Assembly (NCBI RefSeq): GCF_030272615.1
Contig: NC_081413.1
Location: 164,678,080-164,742,079 of the forward strand
Direction of reading: 5' to 3'
DNA from: Cryptomeria japonica
Taxonomy: Eukaryota > Streptophyta > Pinopsida > Cupressales > Cupressaceae
Length of the DNA stretch: 64,000 nt
Positions within the stretch are counted from its first letter, which is position 1. The number at the start of each line of letters is the position of its first letter. The notes under the pieces are model-generated. The model was not told where the DNA came from. It ran no database searches and was given only the letters and a program-made list of their open reading frames with translations. Both the position numbers and the translations under genes were made by a program. Of the stretch, positions 34,659 through 47,040 are shown piece after piece.

Positions 34659-37438
34659 TATAGAACACAAGATGCCACTGAGAGGGGGTGAATAAGTGGT
34701 TTCCAATCTTAACCCTTTTAATCCTAAATGCGAGTATCGATTAACATATCAGAAAACAAGAAGACATACTAGTGAGATAAGGGAAGATAACATTATGCAA
34801 GTACACACAAATATACATCACACAACACTGGATATACAAGGAAAACCCAATATGGGAAAAATCTCAGTAAGAAATGCTGCTTGAGTCTACTTCTTCAATC
34901 TAGCCTCACAAATAAAATTGAATACAAAGTATAGGGCACCAAACCAAGGAACACCAACCCCTGATTTTAAGGCACCAACCCAAGGAGCACTAACCCTTGA
35001 TTTAGGGCACCAACCCCTAACTGTTTGTGGTCACCAACCCAAAGGATCACCAACCCCTACATCGAGCACCAACTCAGTGATCTACAATGAGTATTATCAA
35101 ATCAATACAATGGTAATATCCTTGTTATAAATGAGTTTTATAACTCTCACAAATATCTCTTTAGCAGTTCACCTCTTCTTTGTTCTCTACTAGTTCTTTG
35201 CTCATCTTCTCTGACTCTTCCTCTATTCTATCTCTGCCTTTCTTGATCTCTTCTCACTCTCCCTCTTTTCTCTCTTTTAATCACTGCATCTTCCTTACCA
35301 GTTCAAACTTTTCCGGTTGAATGAACTATCAAACCATACACCTGGTTACTGGTTCTCAGTCTTCTCTGTCTGATTCCCCTTTTTCTCTTCTTGTAACTTG
35401 CTAGATCTTCTGTAACACCCATACTATACTACTTCCCTCTTTGTTGCCTTCTTACCGGTTCTAACACAACTGGTTCACTTAGCTTCTACAATCTTTAGCA
35501 GCTTACCAGTTACTTTGGCCTCACCGGTTTAACCCTTTGTTAAACCCTCTTACCAGTTTACCTTCCAACCCTCAGTCACTAAGATCTTTAGCAAGTTACA
35601 CTCTATTGATCCATGGGAACACTCTACTTCTCCTATATCCAATCTATAGAATCAAATCATCTGGCATCATCAATCAACTAAGGTCTTTGCTCTATACATT
35701 TATACTTGTTCTTTCCTGCCAAAACAAAGAATCAAATCTTGGCGCGTAAGGATTTTCTTCACTGACTCAATCCATATTAGATCACCTTGGATCTCTTCTC
35801 TGATATTGTTAACCTGCAATAGATAACCCATCACCGCCATTATCGCTGCTTTCAATACACGTTTGCTAAACTTGGCAAACACGGGCTCTGCTTCTATCAA
35901 ACACATTAAATGAACTAGCAACTTCCTTCTTCAGATCGACAAGATGATCAGATATCTTTCTTCTATCAAATCACCAAGAGTCTTCCTACAATCTTCTTTG
36001 AGCCGCAATCCACTGCAATTCATCTGTGATTTTCATCGACTTCATTAAATGTCGACCCAATCACCAACTACCTCGTTCATTGACCTCTGCATGTTAGGTT
36101 TTTGACTTTGTCACCTAGAAGCTACTTGTCTTCTTTGTTGGCATCCACCTCTCCTCACTATGTTGGTTTAGGATGAGTCACCAACCAACAACACTATTGG
36201 TATTCACCTTATACTATTGGTTCATCTTGAATTACCGGTTACATTAAACAGTTAACCTTCATTCCATGCACTTCACCATTCTATCGCTTAGGTCATGATG
36301 ACCTAGACTACTCCTGGTTCAGAGTTCATCACTTTACTATGGACATCTCCGTCTGAAGAGAGTCCTTCACTTTGTCTCTCTATCAGCTTACTGGTTGCCT
36401 TACCTACTTGCATGCTGGATTGATATTCATTCTTCTTCACATAGCACATATCAGTCAATTATTAGTTTACTCTCCAACTCACTAATCTTGATGCGGTTTC
36501 AATCATAGACACATGCCAAAGTTATGACCATGTATTCTGAATCACAACATTTGAATCCTCTTCAATCGTCCATGCTGGTTTCTTGAATACGACTATGTTC
36601 CTATTTACCGGTAACATCCTTGATGAATCCATACCATCAAACTTTATCTGTCGCTAACTGTGGTGACACCACTCTCCATCTACATTCTGGTATAACTCCT
36701 TGTCAGTAATGCTAACCTTTCCTTCTCCTGTATTAGCCCAAACATCATCTCAACCAGTTTGCCAAAGAGGCAAACTCATCACTTCTTATTCTTCCTCTCC
36801 TATCCTAATATCTCATCATGCCTTCTCTTGATGATCTGGTGCATATCTCTCTTTTCATACACCATAGGCATCTTTATGTTTCACTTTGGTCATCCGGTAT
36901 AGGCCTTCATCCACCTGCCTTTAAATTCTTTGTCTGTCTTATCTTGGAGGGTTATGATGCATTCCATGCATGTTGGAAGATACACTTATTATTATCACTT
37001 ACCAGTGGAAGTAGATGGAGTGATGTAATTAACCTGCCAATACTTGGTGGGAGTGGATTCTTGTCACCTACTCATTCTACTTTTGATATTGCACTAATAT
37101 GAATTTACTGAAATTGAGCATACATATCTTCAACCAGACATATAACCTAGTTGAGAACACTCCTTGTCAGTCTTCTCTTCATCCTGCGATACCATCTTCA
37201 TCTAGTGGGAGTCCTGCTGATAGTCATCAAACTGCATACTGGTTGCCTGCACATTCTTCCTTAGTCCAACCATGCTTTCTTACTAGTCACATGCTTACCG
37301 GTTGGCAACAACATATTGTCGACACATCACTCATCGGTTGATGTTACCATAATGCTAACTTTCTCAAAACTTAGTCCAAACTAGTTAACTCCAACTTGTA
37401 ATATGCTAGTTGACATCAATGACAACACAATGCCAACA
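34659..37438 (-). repeat. A LTR, middle copy (2,780 bp)
   Basis: In plus orientation it runs TATAGAACACAAG (TG mutated to TA) to ATGCCAACA. It is 5' LTR of internal-1 and 3' LTR of internal-2. It matches 40473-40903 plus 44761-47040. It contains the C-rich box in reverse complement (GAGAGGGGGTGAAT, 34679-34692), a CACCAACCC-rich array (34938-35085) and long T/C-rich runs. No frame inside it is convincing. Confidence 0.88.
34938..35085. repeat. CACCAACCC-type array in A LTR
   Basis: About eight short degenerate units (GCACCAACCC, TCACCAACCC, GCACTAACCC) alternate with AAGGA or CTGATTT spacers. The corresponding segment of the other LTR (40750-40832) has fewer units, so copy number varies between the two LTRs. 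Confidence 0.7.
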
Positions 37439-38431
37439 ATCTCCCAATTTGGCATTGATGTCAACACATGTAGTATCTGGTATACTACTGGTTTCCTCTC
37501 CCCCTTTGGCAACAATAGCAAAGGGAACTGACATAGCTTTCTACCTGTTGCTTCTCCTGCTTTGACCATTTTACTCTGCATCCTCTCATCCAACAACACT
37601 TGAGATAGAGGGCTTATACACCAACTTGATGCCAATTGTATGTACCAATATGATACCAACTGTATATTCTCCCTTTGTGTAGGTAACTCTCCCTCTTTGG
37701 CCAATATATGGTTCAAAAATCAAGGGATGTAAAGCTATGAATTCCCCCTGAACCATTTATCTTAGTTATTCTTTGCTTGTTAGGTTCTAATCGGGGACTC
37801 CAAACTGCACCATGTATCGATAGAACTAAGTATATGTGATCCGCAGATGGTCTTTCACTTCCATGATATCCATCACATCTTGTGACATGATCCTTCATGA
37901 CCACAATACCAAACCGCATCACCATCATGTCAACTAACAAACTGGTTAAATCAAAATGATGTATGCATATAGGATCAACTATCAGACCAACACATTGCCA
38001 TTCAGGACTTCTCCAATATCACATAAGATATAATTTCTTCAATCCAAGCCACATGAGTCACTGCACAGATCCTAGAACACATTGACTCACACAATCTGTA
38101 ATATTGGTAAATATCTATACCGATAACATGCTTTACATGCCAAACCAATATCTCCACCGAGACCCCTTCTTCTAATCTCAGTCCTCTTGTGTCAAGTACC
38201 TCTGATTCCAATTGCAATTTGAACCATCCATTGACACTTGCAGCAGTGATCCATCTCACATATGTAGATGTGTAGCTAAGGCAATAACTACACACATTGT
38301 CATTTCATCTTCTTCCTTGTACCGATAGGAACCTGTCCTTACATATATCTTTTTCAAAATTTTGGGGTGAATGATATGATCTATATGTAACTACCCTTGA
38401 GTCCTGCATCTCCTTTAAGCCTTAGGAGATA
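37439..38431 (-). other. A internal-2, 3' non-coding part
   Basis: It aligns with 10-1067. The tract beside the LTR is degraded (minus strand CCAAATTGGGAGAT), but intact G-rich copies follow (near 37498-37507 and 37744-37750). There is no supportable gene. Confidence 0.7.
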
Positions 38432-40399
38432 TCACCATGCATTGAATGGACAATACTTTCCCATGGTCATATCGTCTTGCTTCTTTCTCCATACCTTCTT
38501 GATTTCTCTCCTTTTCTCACTTTTGGTCTTTGGAGCAGTATTGATTTTATTTTGCTAAAAGGTCCTTGTTGTACAAGACTTTACAGTATGATCAAAAGTA
38601 TTGCTGTAGTAACATACTATGTTCATGCCTACTTGATGTTCATGGGGTCTTTTGTTAATCTGACTTGTTCCTCTTCTCCTAACCATGGTCTTGTAGCCAG
38701 CTACCAGAACCAATGGATCTCTTGATCTTGCAGGAACACTTCTTCTTTTGTTCCATGCTGGTCTTTGACTCTCATGTGCTCTATAAATACTTCCATATTG
38801 AGCATGACTGTTACACCGACAACCATAAGACTGAATATTCTTCTTTCCACATTCATGACTTCTATGGCCAAAACCATTACATTTTTGACAACCTAAATTG
38901 TTACTCCTAGGAAAAACATTTTCTCTATTCCTAGAACTCATTTTACATTCATCTGCTCTATGGCCATATCCTTTACATGAAAAACAATAACCAAAGAAGG
39001 AGGGCTTATAACTTACAAACTTATTCTGCCAGACATTTGGTGATCTTGCAGGCTCGTTTCCTCCATTCCTTCTTCCTTTGTTGCTGATCCTGGGATGCTT
39101 ATTTACAATAGACATATGTCTTGGCCTTCTCCTATTCTTAGTTTTGTGTGCAGTAACATCTCTTAGTCTTCTACCGATAAGTCATCTTCCAAGCTGTCTT
39201 CTTATGTTCTTATTTTTGATGAAGTTACCTTCATTCAACTTGCTTTTTCCTTTTGGATCAACATTGTTCCTCCTTGCAGCACCAGTCTTCATCTTCATGT
39301 CTTCACTGGTTTTAATCAAATCAATCTTCCTTCTTGGAGCATTTCTGACAATGAAGGTCCATCCTTTGTTATTTCCAATTGAGGAGACAAACTAAATCTA
39401 TTTACTCGATACGTCCTTTCTTGTGGAGCACATACTGGTATCAAATCCTAATCCACCGATATCCTTGGAGTGTTTTTGTTTATTTAGCATTTTGTCCAAG
39501 GCTTTAGTGTTTCCATCATATCAGATCCTCACCCCGAGCTCGTCCTGGCATTTCTCAAGGTCTTTCCTGAGTTTGTCCATTTCACCTATTAGCTTCTTAC
39601 ATTCTTGGTCTTTTGTCTCCACTTCTAGATCCAACTCCTCACATTTTCTCTTCTTGTCATCAAAGACTGATTGTAATTCCTTAGTCATTTCTTTGGCATA
39701 TTCTAGTTGAGTTGTCAACATGCAGATATTTTTATTTAACTCTTCAAGGCATATTCTCAAATGGCTGCATTCTTCATGAACTGATTTTTTGAAATTCCTA
39801 AATTCATTTCTAATATTTTTTAGGTATTCTAGGGTGCTTACCAGTTCACCTTCAAGATCAACTGAGCCTCAACTTATTCTTCATCATCTTCATCATTGCC
39901 AAACAAATCTTGCGATTAGGATTGATCCGATTTATTACCTTTTGGCGTGTGCATCTCACTTTCTGTCTCTTGAGCCATGAACATATGGGCTTCCTCCTCA
40001 TCATTGCTACAACAGCTGACTGTTCTATCTTCATCATCTACACGTGGTTGTTTCATTTCCCTTCTTGCTTTCAAAAACCGGTTATGCAGTGCTAGGTTCA
40101 TTACCATAGAGTTTCTTCAATTTGTCCCACAAACTCTTTGCAGACTTGCACTTATCCACTTGTGAAGAAACATCATCTGAGAGCCCACTAAGTATAACCT
40201 TCATTGCTTTAGTATTGCATTCATATCTTCTTTCTACATCAGGACTGATGGGAGGACTGACCGGACTAGAGAGACCATTAACAATTGACATCCATACATA
40301 ATAACCTAAAGAGGAGAGGTAGACTTCCATTCTACAACTCCAAATAAAATAGTTTGACCAATGAAACACTGGAGTAGGGGTTGACTCAAAACTGACCAT
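38432..40399 (-). pseudogene. A Gag, copy 2 (about 656 codons)
   Basis: ATG at 40399 starts the frame and TGA at 38432 ends it (GKYCPFNAW). The order is copia-type Gag N-terminus (IWSCRMEVYLSSLGYYVW), linker, coiled coil (39760-39521), basic stretch (RRKIDLIKTSEDMKMKT region), and knuckles CFSCKGYGHRADEC and CQKCNGFGHRSHEC, both intact. A third degenerate finger, CYYSNTFDHTVKSC, follows. A short frame change lies near 40080-39900 and a stop at 38555. It is longer than a standard copia Gag because of the coiled coil and extra fingers. It is the only protein of element A. Confidence 0.83.
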
Positions 40400-40458
40400 T
40401 GTGTTCTCAAACCAGCATCTACCCAAGTTGGAGAAAGCTTATCTAACCAGGAACCTAA

Positions 40459-40470
40459 GCTCTGATACCA
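40459..40470 (-). promoter_or_regulatory. A primer binding site, copy 2
   Basis: The minus strand reads TGGTATCAGAGC two bases from the LTR start at 40473. Confidence 0.88.
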
Positions 40471-40903
40471 ATTGTATAACACAAGATGCCACTAAGAGGG
40501 GGGTGAATCAATGGTTCCCAATCTTAACCCTTTTAATCCTAAATGTGAGTATTGGTTAACATATCAAATACCAAGAAGACATACCGATGAGATAAGGGAA
40601 GAGCATATTATACAAGCACACAGAAGGATACATCACACAACACTGAATATACAAGGAAAACCCAATATGGGAAAAACCTCGGTAAGAAATGTTGTTTGAG
40701 TCTACTGCTCCAATCCAGCCTCATAAATAAAATTGAATACAAATTTTAGGGCACCAACCCAAGGAGCACCAACCTCTAACTGTTTATGGGCACCAACCCA
40801 AAGGAGTACCAACCCTTGCACCGAGCACCAACTTAGTGTTCTACAATGAGTGTTATCAAATTAATACAATGGTAATATCCTTTTTACAAATGGGTTTTGT
40901 AAC

Positions 40904-43900
40904 TGTTAGTGAATAGATTTTGTCTTTCTTTAAATTGAATTGATTCTAAGCTCTGTTACCCCCTTTGAAAGATAAAAGTTCAACTAAACAATTGGGCAAG
41001 TGTGACATACATCACTTCCTTCTGAATTTTAGATAGGTACAACTCCCTCCATTAGTTATTCAGGGAATAATCTAACTAAATAAACTGATATGCTTTTAAC
41101 CTGAAAGAACCCAAGGCTGCCTACTTCATTCTTAGATGAGAGGCCAGGTAATATGTAAAATAATTCAGAATAACTTTCTACAAGATGCTTTACCGCGAAT
41201 ATCAGAAGAAATCAAAGCAAAGTTTAATAACACTAATTTCAGCACTTCTTCAAAATAGACAAGAGAAGCAAAGTCTCTCTTCAACTAAAAATATTTCTAA
41301 ACAACACGGAAATAAGCTCCATACTAATATCAACATCCACCATCAGAAAGGTAATCACAGACGTTTTGATTAGACTAATATTTGCAAAGAAATACCACTT
41401 CATGGATTCAAACCCAAATATTTTCCACCTCAAAATGCATATGATCTTATATATATATTTCATGCAACAAAGACATAACAATACACACATAAGCTCTTTC
41501 CAAGTTCAGATTTTGAAAGACTTGATCACATCTTTCCAACAAAAATCGAAACTTCTAAAATCTCAGTCTACTGTTCTAACCCCTTCTCTATCTATCATCA
41601 TCTAATTTATAGTAGCTTTTAAAGAACATAGGAGGTCTCCCTGAAAATGAGACCTCCTCTGAGACAGTTATAGAAACCAACAGAGTATTTAGGGCACAAA
41701 TGTCCTGAAGTCATTGCAAGATTATGAAAAACATATAAAATAAAAACAAAGCATTAGCATTATTCTATGCCTCTTCTCCATCGTCATCCTCTCCTCCACT
41801 TTTCTAGGCATCGTGGGCAGTTGTAAGCTCCTGAATTATAGGGTGACTTAGATTTTTCATGACATTGATCTTTTCTTTTGTGGCTTCTTTCTCCCATCTA
41901 TGTTTCACCATTTTCTCAGCATGCTTAGGTAACTGATCATTACCAATGAACGTCATGGACTCAATTCAGGCGATTCACGTTATATCTTCAGGAGTGAAGT
42001 TGCCTTTGGCCTTAACTTTCTCCATGTGCAACCTAAATGCCTTTATCGTGTCCTGCGTGTTGAGCCCACAAAGTCCTAGTTGCCAATCATGGTATGGGTT
42101 AACCACTTTATTATCATTGACCAAACTACTTTGAAGCTCTTGAAGCTCGTAAACAGAAGTCCTGGCATCAGAAATCACAGACTTGAATGTAGTTACCCGC
42201 CATGCTATAGTTTTCTTTAGCACAAAGAGCTGGCACTCATCAGTTACCAATTTAATTGAGTTTTCTGCTAAAAACTTTGCGGCTCTGTATTCCTGTATCT
42301 TGGTGAGCATGGGTAATGCATTTTCCCATTTATGCTCTTCTTTTTCCCATGGCACAATCTGATTCTGAATCTCTGTAGTGAGGTTTTGCATCTCATCGCA
42401 TAGCTTCCTGGAGCTTGTGATATATTTTTGACCATCTCTAATCACTCCTTCAATCCATTTCTCTACGGCCCCTGTGATGCTCTTACCTCTCTGAACTTGA
42501 TTCATCAATTTCTTGTTCTCTGGTGAAGTGGGGTCAATTTTTTTTGAAGCATGCGATATGGGAAGTGCTCTAAAACAACCTATGCTATCAATGAACTGAG
42601 ATAGAATCCTTATATGCCGTTTCAACTCTCTTTTCTCCTGTCCATCTTTTTCTGACCTGGTGAGCATCTTCTAGGCTAATACTTGGAAAAGGTGATTATC
42701 TGAATCCCTGCTCATGTTCCCGAGATCCACTTTGGTGACCTCAAAATCCTTTGCATTTACTTCCTTATTCTCATCTTTGGGCTTATAGGAATCGATTTCG
42801 ACAACCCACCTCCCAGTCTTTTCATCAGCATCCAATCTGGCAGTTCTTTTGAACTTCTTCTGTTTGGGACCCTTCTCCATGTATTTAACCACCATGTCTT
42901 GAATTGGGATGGACATTGGAATGAAACTCTGTTTCTTGCTTACTAAAGTGGTTAGCCATTTAGGAGCTGCACTTGATCTAGGTTTTCCTCCAGTCACTTT
43001 AGGTGGTGGCATCATGGCTATAGTAATCGCATGAGAATCCATGGTGTTGACAATGTCACTGTTAAGGTCCTCGACTTTGAAATTCTGAGTATCAAGGATT
43101 TTGTCTTTTGCCTCTATGTCTTTGACCTGGTTCATTTTCTTCTGCGCAACACTCCATGACCTTGTATATCGAGGAGCAGAAATGTCCAGAGCCAAATTAG
43201 GCTTGTGCTTGGTGTGAGATGAATTCTTATTTTTACTTGCATGAACAGGCATAGAAGTGAGATTAGAAAAACATTTCGGGGAATGCAGAGCAACCTCACG
43301 ATCTCTTGCAGGATCAATCTTGATGCCTATTTTCATTGTTCTTCTCATATTAACCCAATCTGCGGTTCTTTCCAAGACTCTCTTTGTTTTAAGCTATATA
43401 TCATCCTCTTCTTCCATATCCCAATTAATGCAGGACGTTTCGGGTTCAGCTCGGTCTAGATATCCAGGTTCAAAGAGCTCTTGATAATCCTCTTTGATCC
43501 CACTTATATCAAGTTTCACCTGTAGTGAAACTACCTGTTCCAGAACCATTCTCATGTTTGCTCTTTTGTACACTTCAACCTCATCATTGCAATCTTCCCA
43601 AAAGTCCTCTAGGTGTGGGATTGGAAGGTGCGACATCAAACCAAGACTCCATGAGAAACCTTTATTGTCAAAGCCCTTTCTTTCATGATACAGTGGAAAA
43701 TTGAAATTCTTCAAGTCAGCTCCTATGCTTAACGCATCTGACATTGAACTGCAAGATAAAATGCCCAATTGAATAGGAAAATGATCCTCCCATCTATCTC
43801 TGGGTTGAGCTTTCTTAATTATAATAGATAACAGATGACATATCTCAGCAAGAATAAAACAATCTAAACAAAAATGAGGAACTCTGAAAGGCTCTTCTTC

Positions 43901-44755
43901 AAAACCACCTACCCTTATATAACAGAAATGAGAAAATTGAACAAAGAAACTACCATATCTTTTCACTAATGCCTGGGCATCTTCAGGCATCCTCTTGGTT
44001 TTCATGTTCTTTAACTGATAACACAAATCTCCCAGGAAAGCATTATGTACTCTCCTAAAATCTTTCAATGCATTATCTTTTTGTAACATGGGGTAAAAGT
44101 CATACACAGAAACATCTCCCTAAGCAAGATGCCTAGGTATTCCCACTATTTCTTTAACACATGCGAGGCAATATATCAAATATGAGGACATAAAGAAATT
44201 TTGCTTGAACTTCTTCGCCATGCTGAGCTGTTCCCTCATGGAGTCGGTAATAAGCTCCACCCAGTCAAGATACTGCTTTCCTTCGAACACCAGTTGCACA
44301 TAACAGTAAATCCAATCATCGAAGCTGTAGGCCTTAGCCGAACCTCTAACTCAATGTAATAGTAACATAACATCATGGATGTAGGGAAGCATGTGATTCT
44401 TGTTGGGATACTTAAGTAACCTGGAGCCACCCCTTTGAGGAACTTTCAACCAATGCTTCTCTATATTATTCCAGTGTCCAGTTTTATCTGCATTGAACTC
44501 AGTGACTGATTGGGTGGGAGAAAAATTTGAGAACTGATAATCAAGCAATTTGAAAATAGAGGAAATAACTTCCTTGCAATTTACAAGGGGTTCACAAGGT
44601 TCAAACCAACCATTGAAACTTGACGCTATGGATTAAAAGATAATTTACCAGCGAATTAAGGATTGAACTAAGGATTTTCTAAAAAGATAAAGACTCAAAT
44701 AAAGTTTTTGTAACGTGACTTACTCTTGTTATGAGGGATGAATGACAAGATAACA
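40904..44755 (-). mobile_element. Insertion F: 3.85-kb element with LTR-like ends and one long ORF
   Basis: F interrupts the right A LTR with a perfect 5-bp duplication GTAAC (40899-40903 and 44756-44760). Its ends are TGTTAGTGAA and AAGATAACA, so it begins TG and ends CA with a 5-bp inverted terminus TGTTA/TAACA. These are signs of integrase-type insertion. I find no repeated LTR inside it, no primer site, no polypurine tract and no RT. Nearly all of the interior is one reading frame on the minus strand. It could be a solo LTR that contains a gene, or a minimal element carrying captured coding sequence. Confidence 0.75.
41765..44629 (-). pseudogene. Long ORF of F (955 codons, function unknown)
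   Basis: One phase can be read from 44629 (ATA, probably a mutated ATG before GCGTCAAGT) to TAG 41765 without a single frameshift. Seven internal stops lie at 44351, 44120, 43394, 42671, 41975, 41966 and 41813; all are TAG or TGA, none TAA. Visible segments are an N-terminus with FNGWFEPCEPLVNCKE, an aromatic-rich middle (FFVQFSHFCYIRVGGFEEE), a lysine-rich linker (GPKQKKFKRTARLD), a helical C-terminus (KWENALPMLTKIQEYRAAKF) and an acidic tail (GGEDDDGEEA). I recognise no family, no catalytic motif and no membrane segment. It may be a captured host protein or an element-encoded factor. Confidence 0.7.
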
Positions 44756-47040
44756 GTAACTCTCACAAATATCTCTTTACCTGTTCACCTCTGCTCTATT
44801 CTCTACCAGTTCTTTGGTCATCTTCTCTGACTCTTCCTCTACTCTATCTTGTCTGATGTCTTCTCACTCTCTCTTTGCTCTCTTTTGCTCACTGCAGCTT
44901 CCTTACCGGTTTAGACTCTGCCGATTGAATGAATTGTCAAATCATGCACCTGGTTATCGGTTCTCAGTCCTCTCTATTTTATTCCCCTTCTTCTTTGCTT
45001 TTAACTTGCTGTATCTTCTCTGACACTCACACTACACTACTTCCCTCTTTGCTTCCTTCTTATCAGTTCTAACACTACCGTTTCACTCGACTGCTACAAT
45101 CCAGTTACTTTGGCCTCACCAATTTAACCCTCTATTAAACCCTCTTACCGGTTTACCTTCCAACCCTCAGTCACTAAGATCTTTAGTAGGTTACACTCTG
45201 TTGATCGATGGGAATGCTTTACTTCTTTTCTACCTGGTCTGCAACATCAAATCATTTGGAAGCATCGATCAACTAAGGTATTTGCTCTGCACACTTATAC
45301 TTGTAATTTCCCACCAAAATAGAGAATCAAATCTTGGCGTGCAAGGGTTTTCTTCACCGACTCGATTTGTATCAGATCAGGTCAGATCTCTTCTATGAGA
45401 TTGTCAACCTGTAATATATCACCCATCACTGCCAATCTTACTACTTCTAATACACATTTTCTAAACTTGGGAAACACGAGCTTTGGTTCTATCAATCACA
45501 TTAAATGAACCAACATCTTCCTTCTCTAGATCAACAAGATGATCATATATCTTGCTTGGATCAACTCACCAAGATTCATCCTATGATCTACTTCATTCCG
45601 CAATCCACTGCAACTCATCCTTGATTTTCGTCAATTGCATTAAACATCGACCCAATCACCAACTACCTTGTTCACCAACCTCTGCATGTCAGGTTTTCTA
45701 CTTTGCCACTTGGAAGCTATGTGTCTTCTTCATCAGCTTCCACCTCTACTCACTGTGTTGGTTTAGGATGAGTCACCGATCAATAACACTCTATTGGTAT
45801 TCACCTTATACTATCAGTTCATCTTGACTTACCGGTTACATTAAACGATTAACCTTCATGCCATGCACTTCACCATTTTGTCAGTTAGGTCATGATGACC
45901 TAGACTACTCTCGATTCAGAGTTCATCACTTTACTATGCACATCTCCGTCTAAAGAGAGTCATTCACTTTGTTTCTCTATCAGCTTACCAATTGCCTTAC
46001 CTACTTGCATGCTGGACTGGTATCCATTCTTCTTCACAGAGCACATATTAGTCAATTATTAGTGTGCTCTCTGGTTCACCAATCTTGATGCAGTTTCAAT
46101 CAGAGACACATGCCAAAGTTATGAGCATATATTTTGAATCACAATCCTCTTCAATCGTCTGTGCTGGTTGCTTGAATAGGACTCTATTCCTATTTACCGG
46201 TAACATCCTTGATGACTCCATGCCATCAAATTTCATCTGTGGCCAATTGTGGTGACACCACTCTCCATCTGCATTCTGGTATAACTCCATGTCAACAATG
46301 CTAACCTTTCCTTCTCCTTCATTATCCCAGACATCATCTCAACTGGTTTGCCAAAGAGGCAAACTCATCACTTCTTATTCTTCCTCTTTTGTCTCGCTAT
46401 CTCATCATGATTTCTCTTGATGATCCGGTACATATCTCTCTTTTCACACACCAGAGGCATCTTTATGCTTCACTTTGATCAGCCAGTATAGGCCTTTAAT
46501 CACCTGCCTTTAACTTCTTTGTCTATCTTATCTTATAGGGTTATGATGCATTCCATGCATGTTGGGATATAAGCCTAGTATTATCACTTACCGGTGGGAG
46601 TAGATGGACTGATGTACTTAACCTGCCGATACCCAATGGGATTGGATCCTTGTCATCTGCTCATTCTTCTCCTGGCAGTGCACTAATATGACTTTATTGA
46701 AATTGAGTAAACATATATTCACCTAGACATATAACCCAGTTGAGCACATTCTTTGTCAGTCTTCTCTTCATCCTATGATACCATCTTCATCCAGTGGGAG
46801 TCCTGCTGATAGTCATCAAAATGCATACCGGTTGCCTGGACATTCTTCCTTATTCGAACCATGCTTTCTTACTGGTCACATGCTTATCGATTGGCAACAA
46901 CATACTGGGCCAACACATCACTCATTGGTTGACATTGCCATAATGCTAACTGTCTCTAATGTTAACTCACCGGTCTCCAAACTTACTCCAAACCGGTTAA
47001 CTCTAACTTGTAACATACCAGTTGACATCAATGACAACAA

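Larger units (their letters stand above)
1..47040 (-). mobile_element. Element A: tandem non-autonomous LTR element (LTR-INT-LTR-INT-LTR)
   Basis: Two internal regions of about 3.05 kb are each flanked by the same 2.7-2.8 kb LTR. The order on the plus strand is LTR edge (1-9), internal-1 (10-1067 plus 32671-34658), LTR (34659-37438), internal-2 (37439-40472) and LTR (40473-47040). The reverse complement of the primer site lies just left of each of the two complete LTRs, and polypurine tracts lie just right of the left and middle LTRs, so the array reads on the minus strand. Only a Gag-like frame is present, with no protease, integrase or reverse transcriptase, so it is non-autonomous. The shared middle LTR suggests unequal recombination between two copies. 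The left end lies outside the window, so the full target duplication cannot be tested. Confidence 0.85.
40473..47040 (-). repeat. A 5' LTR, right copy (interrupted by F)
   Basis: It starts TGTATAACACAAG and is cut at 40903 by insertion F, resuming at 44761 (CTCACAAATATC). It ends ATGACAACA at 47040. Without F it is about 2.7 kb. Compared with the middle LTR it lacks the last 11 bases; the middle copy ends with two imperfect 11-base units (CAATGACAACA, CAATGCCAACA). Confidence 0.82.

Noticed and set aside
40904-44755. F as a cut-and-paste DNA transposon
   Set aside because: The inverted termini are only five bases, the duplication is 5 bp, and no transposase motif is visible; the TG...CA ends fit integrase-type insertion better.
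1-47040. The A array as two independent insertions side by side
   Set aside because: The middle LTR abuts both interiors with no duplication or spacer, so the two copies share it.
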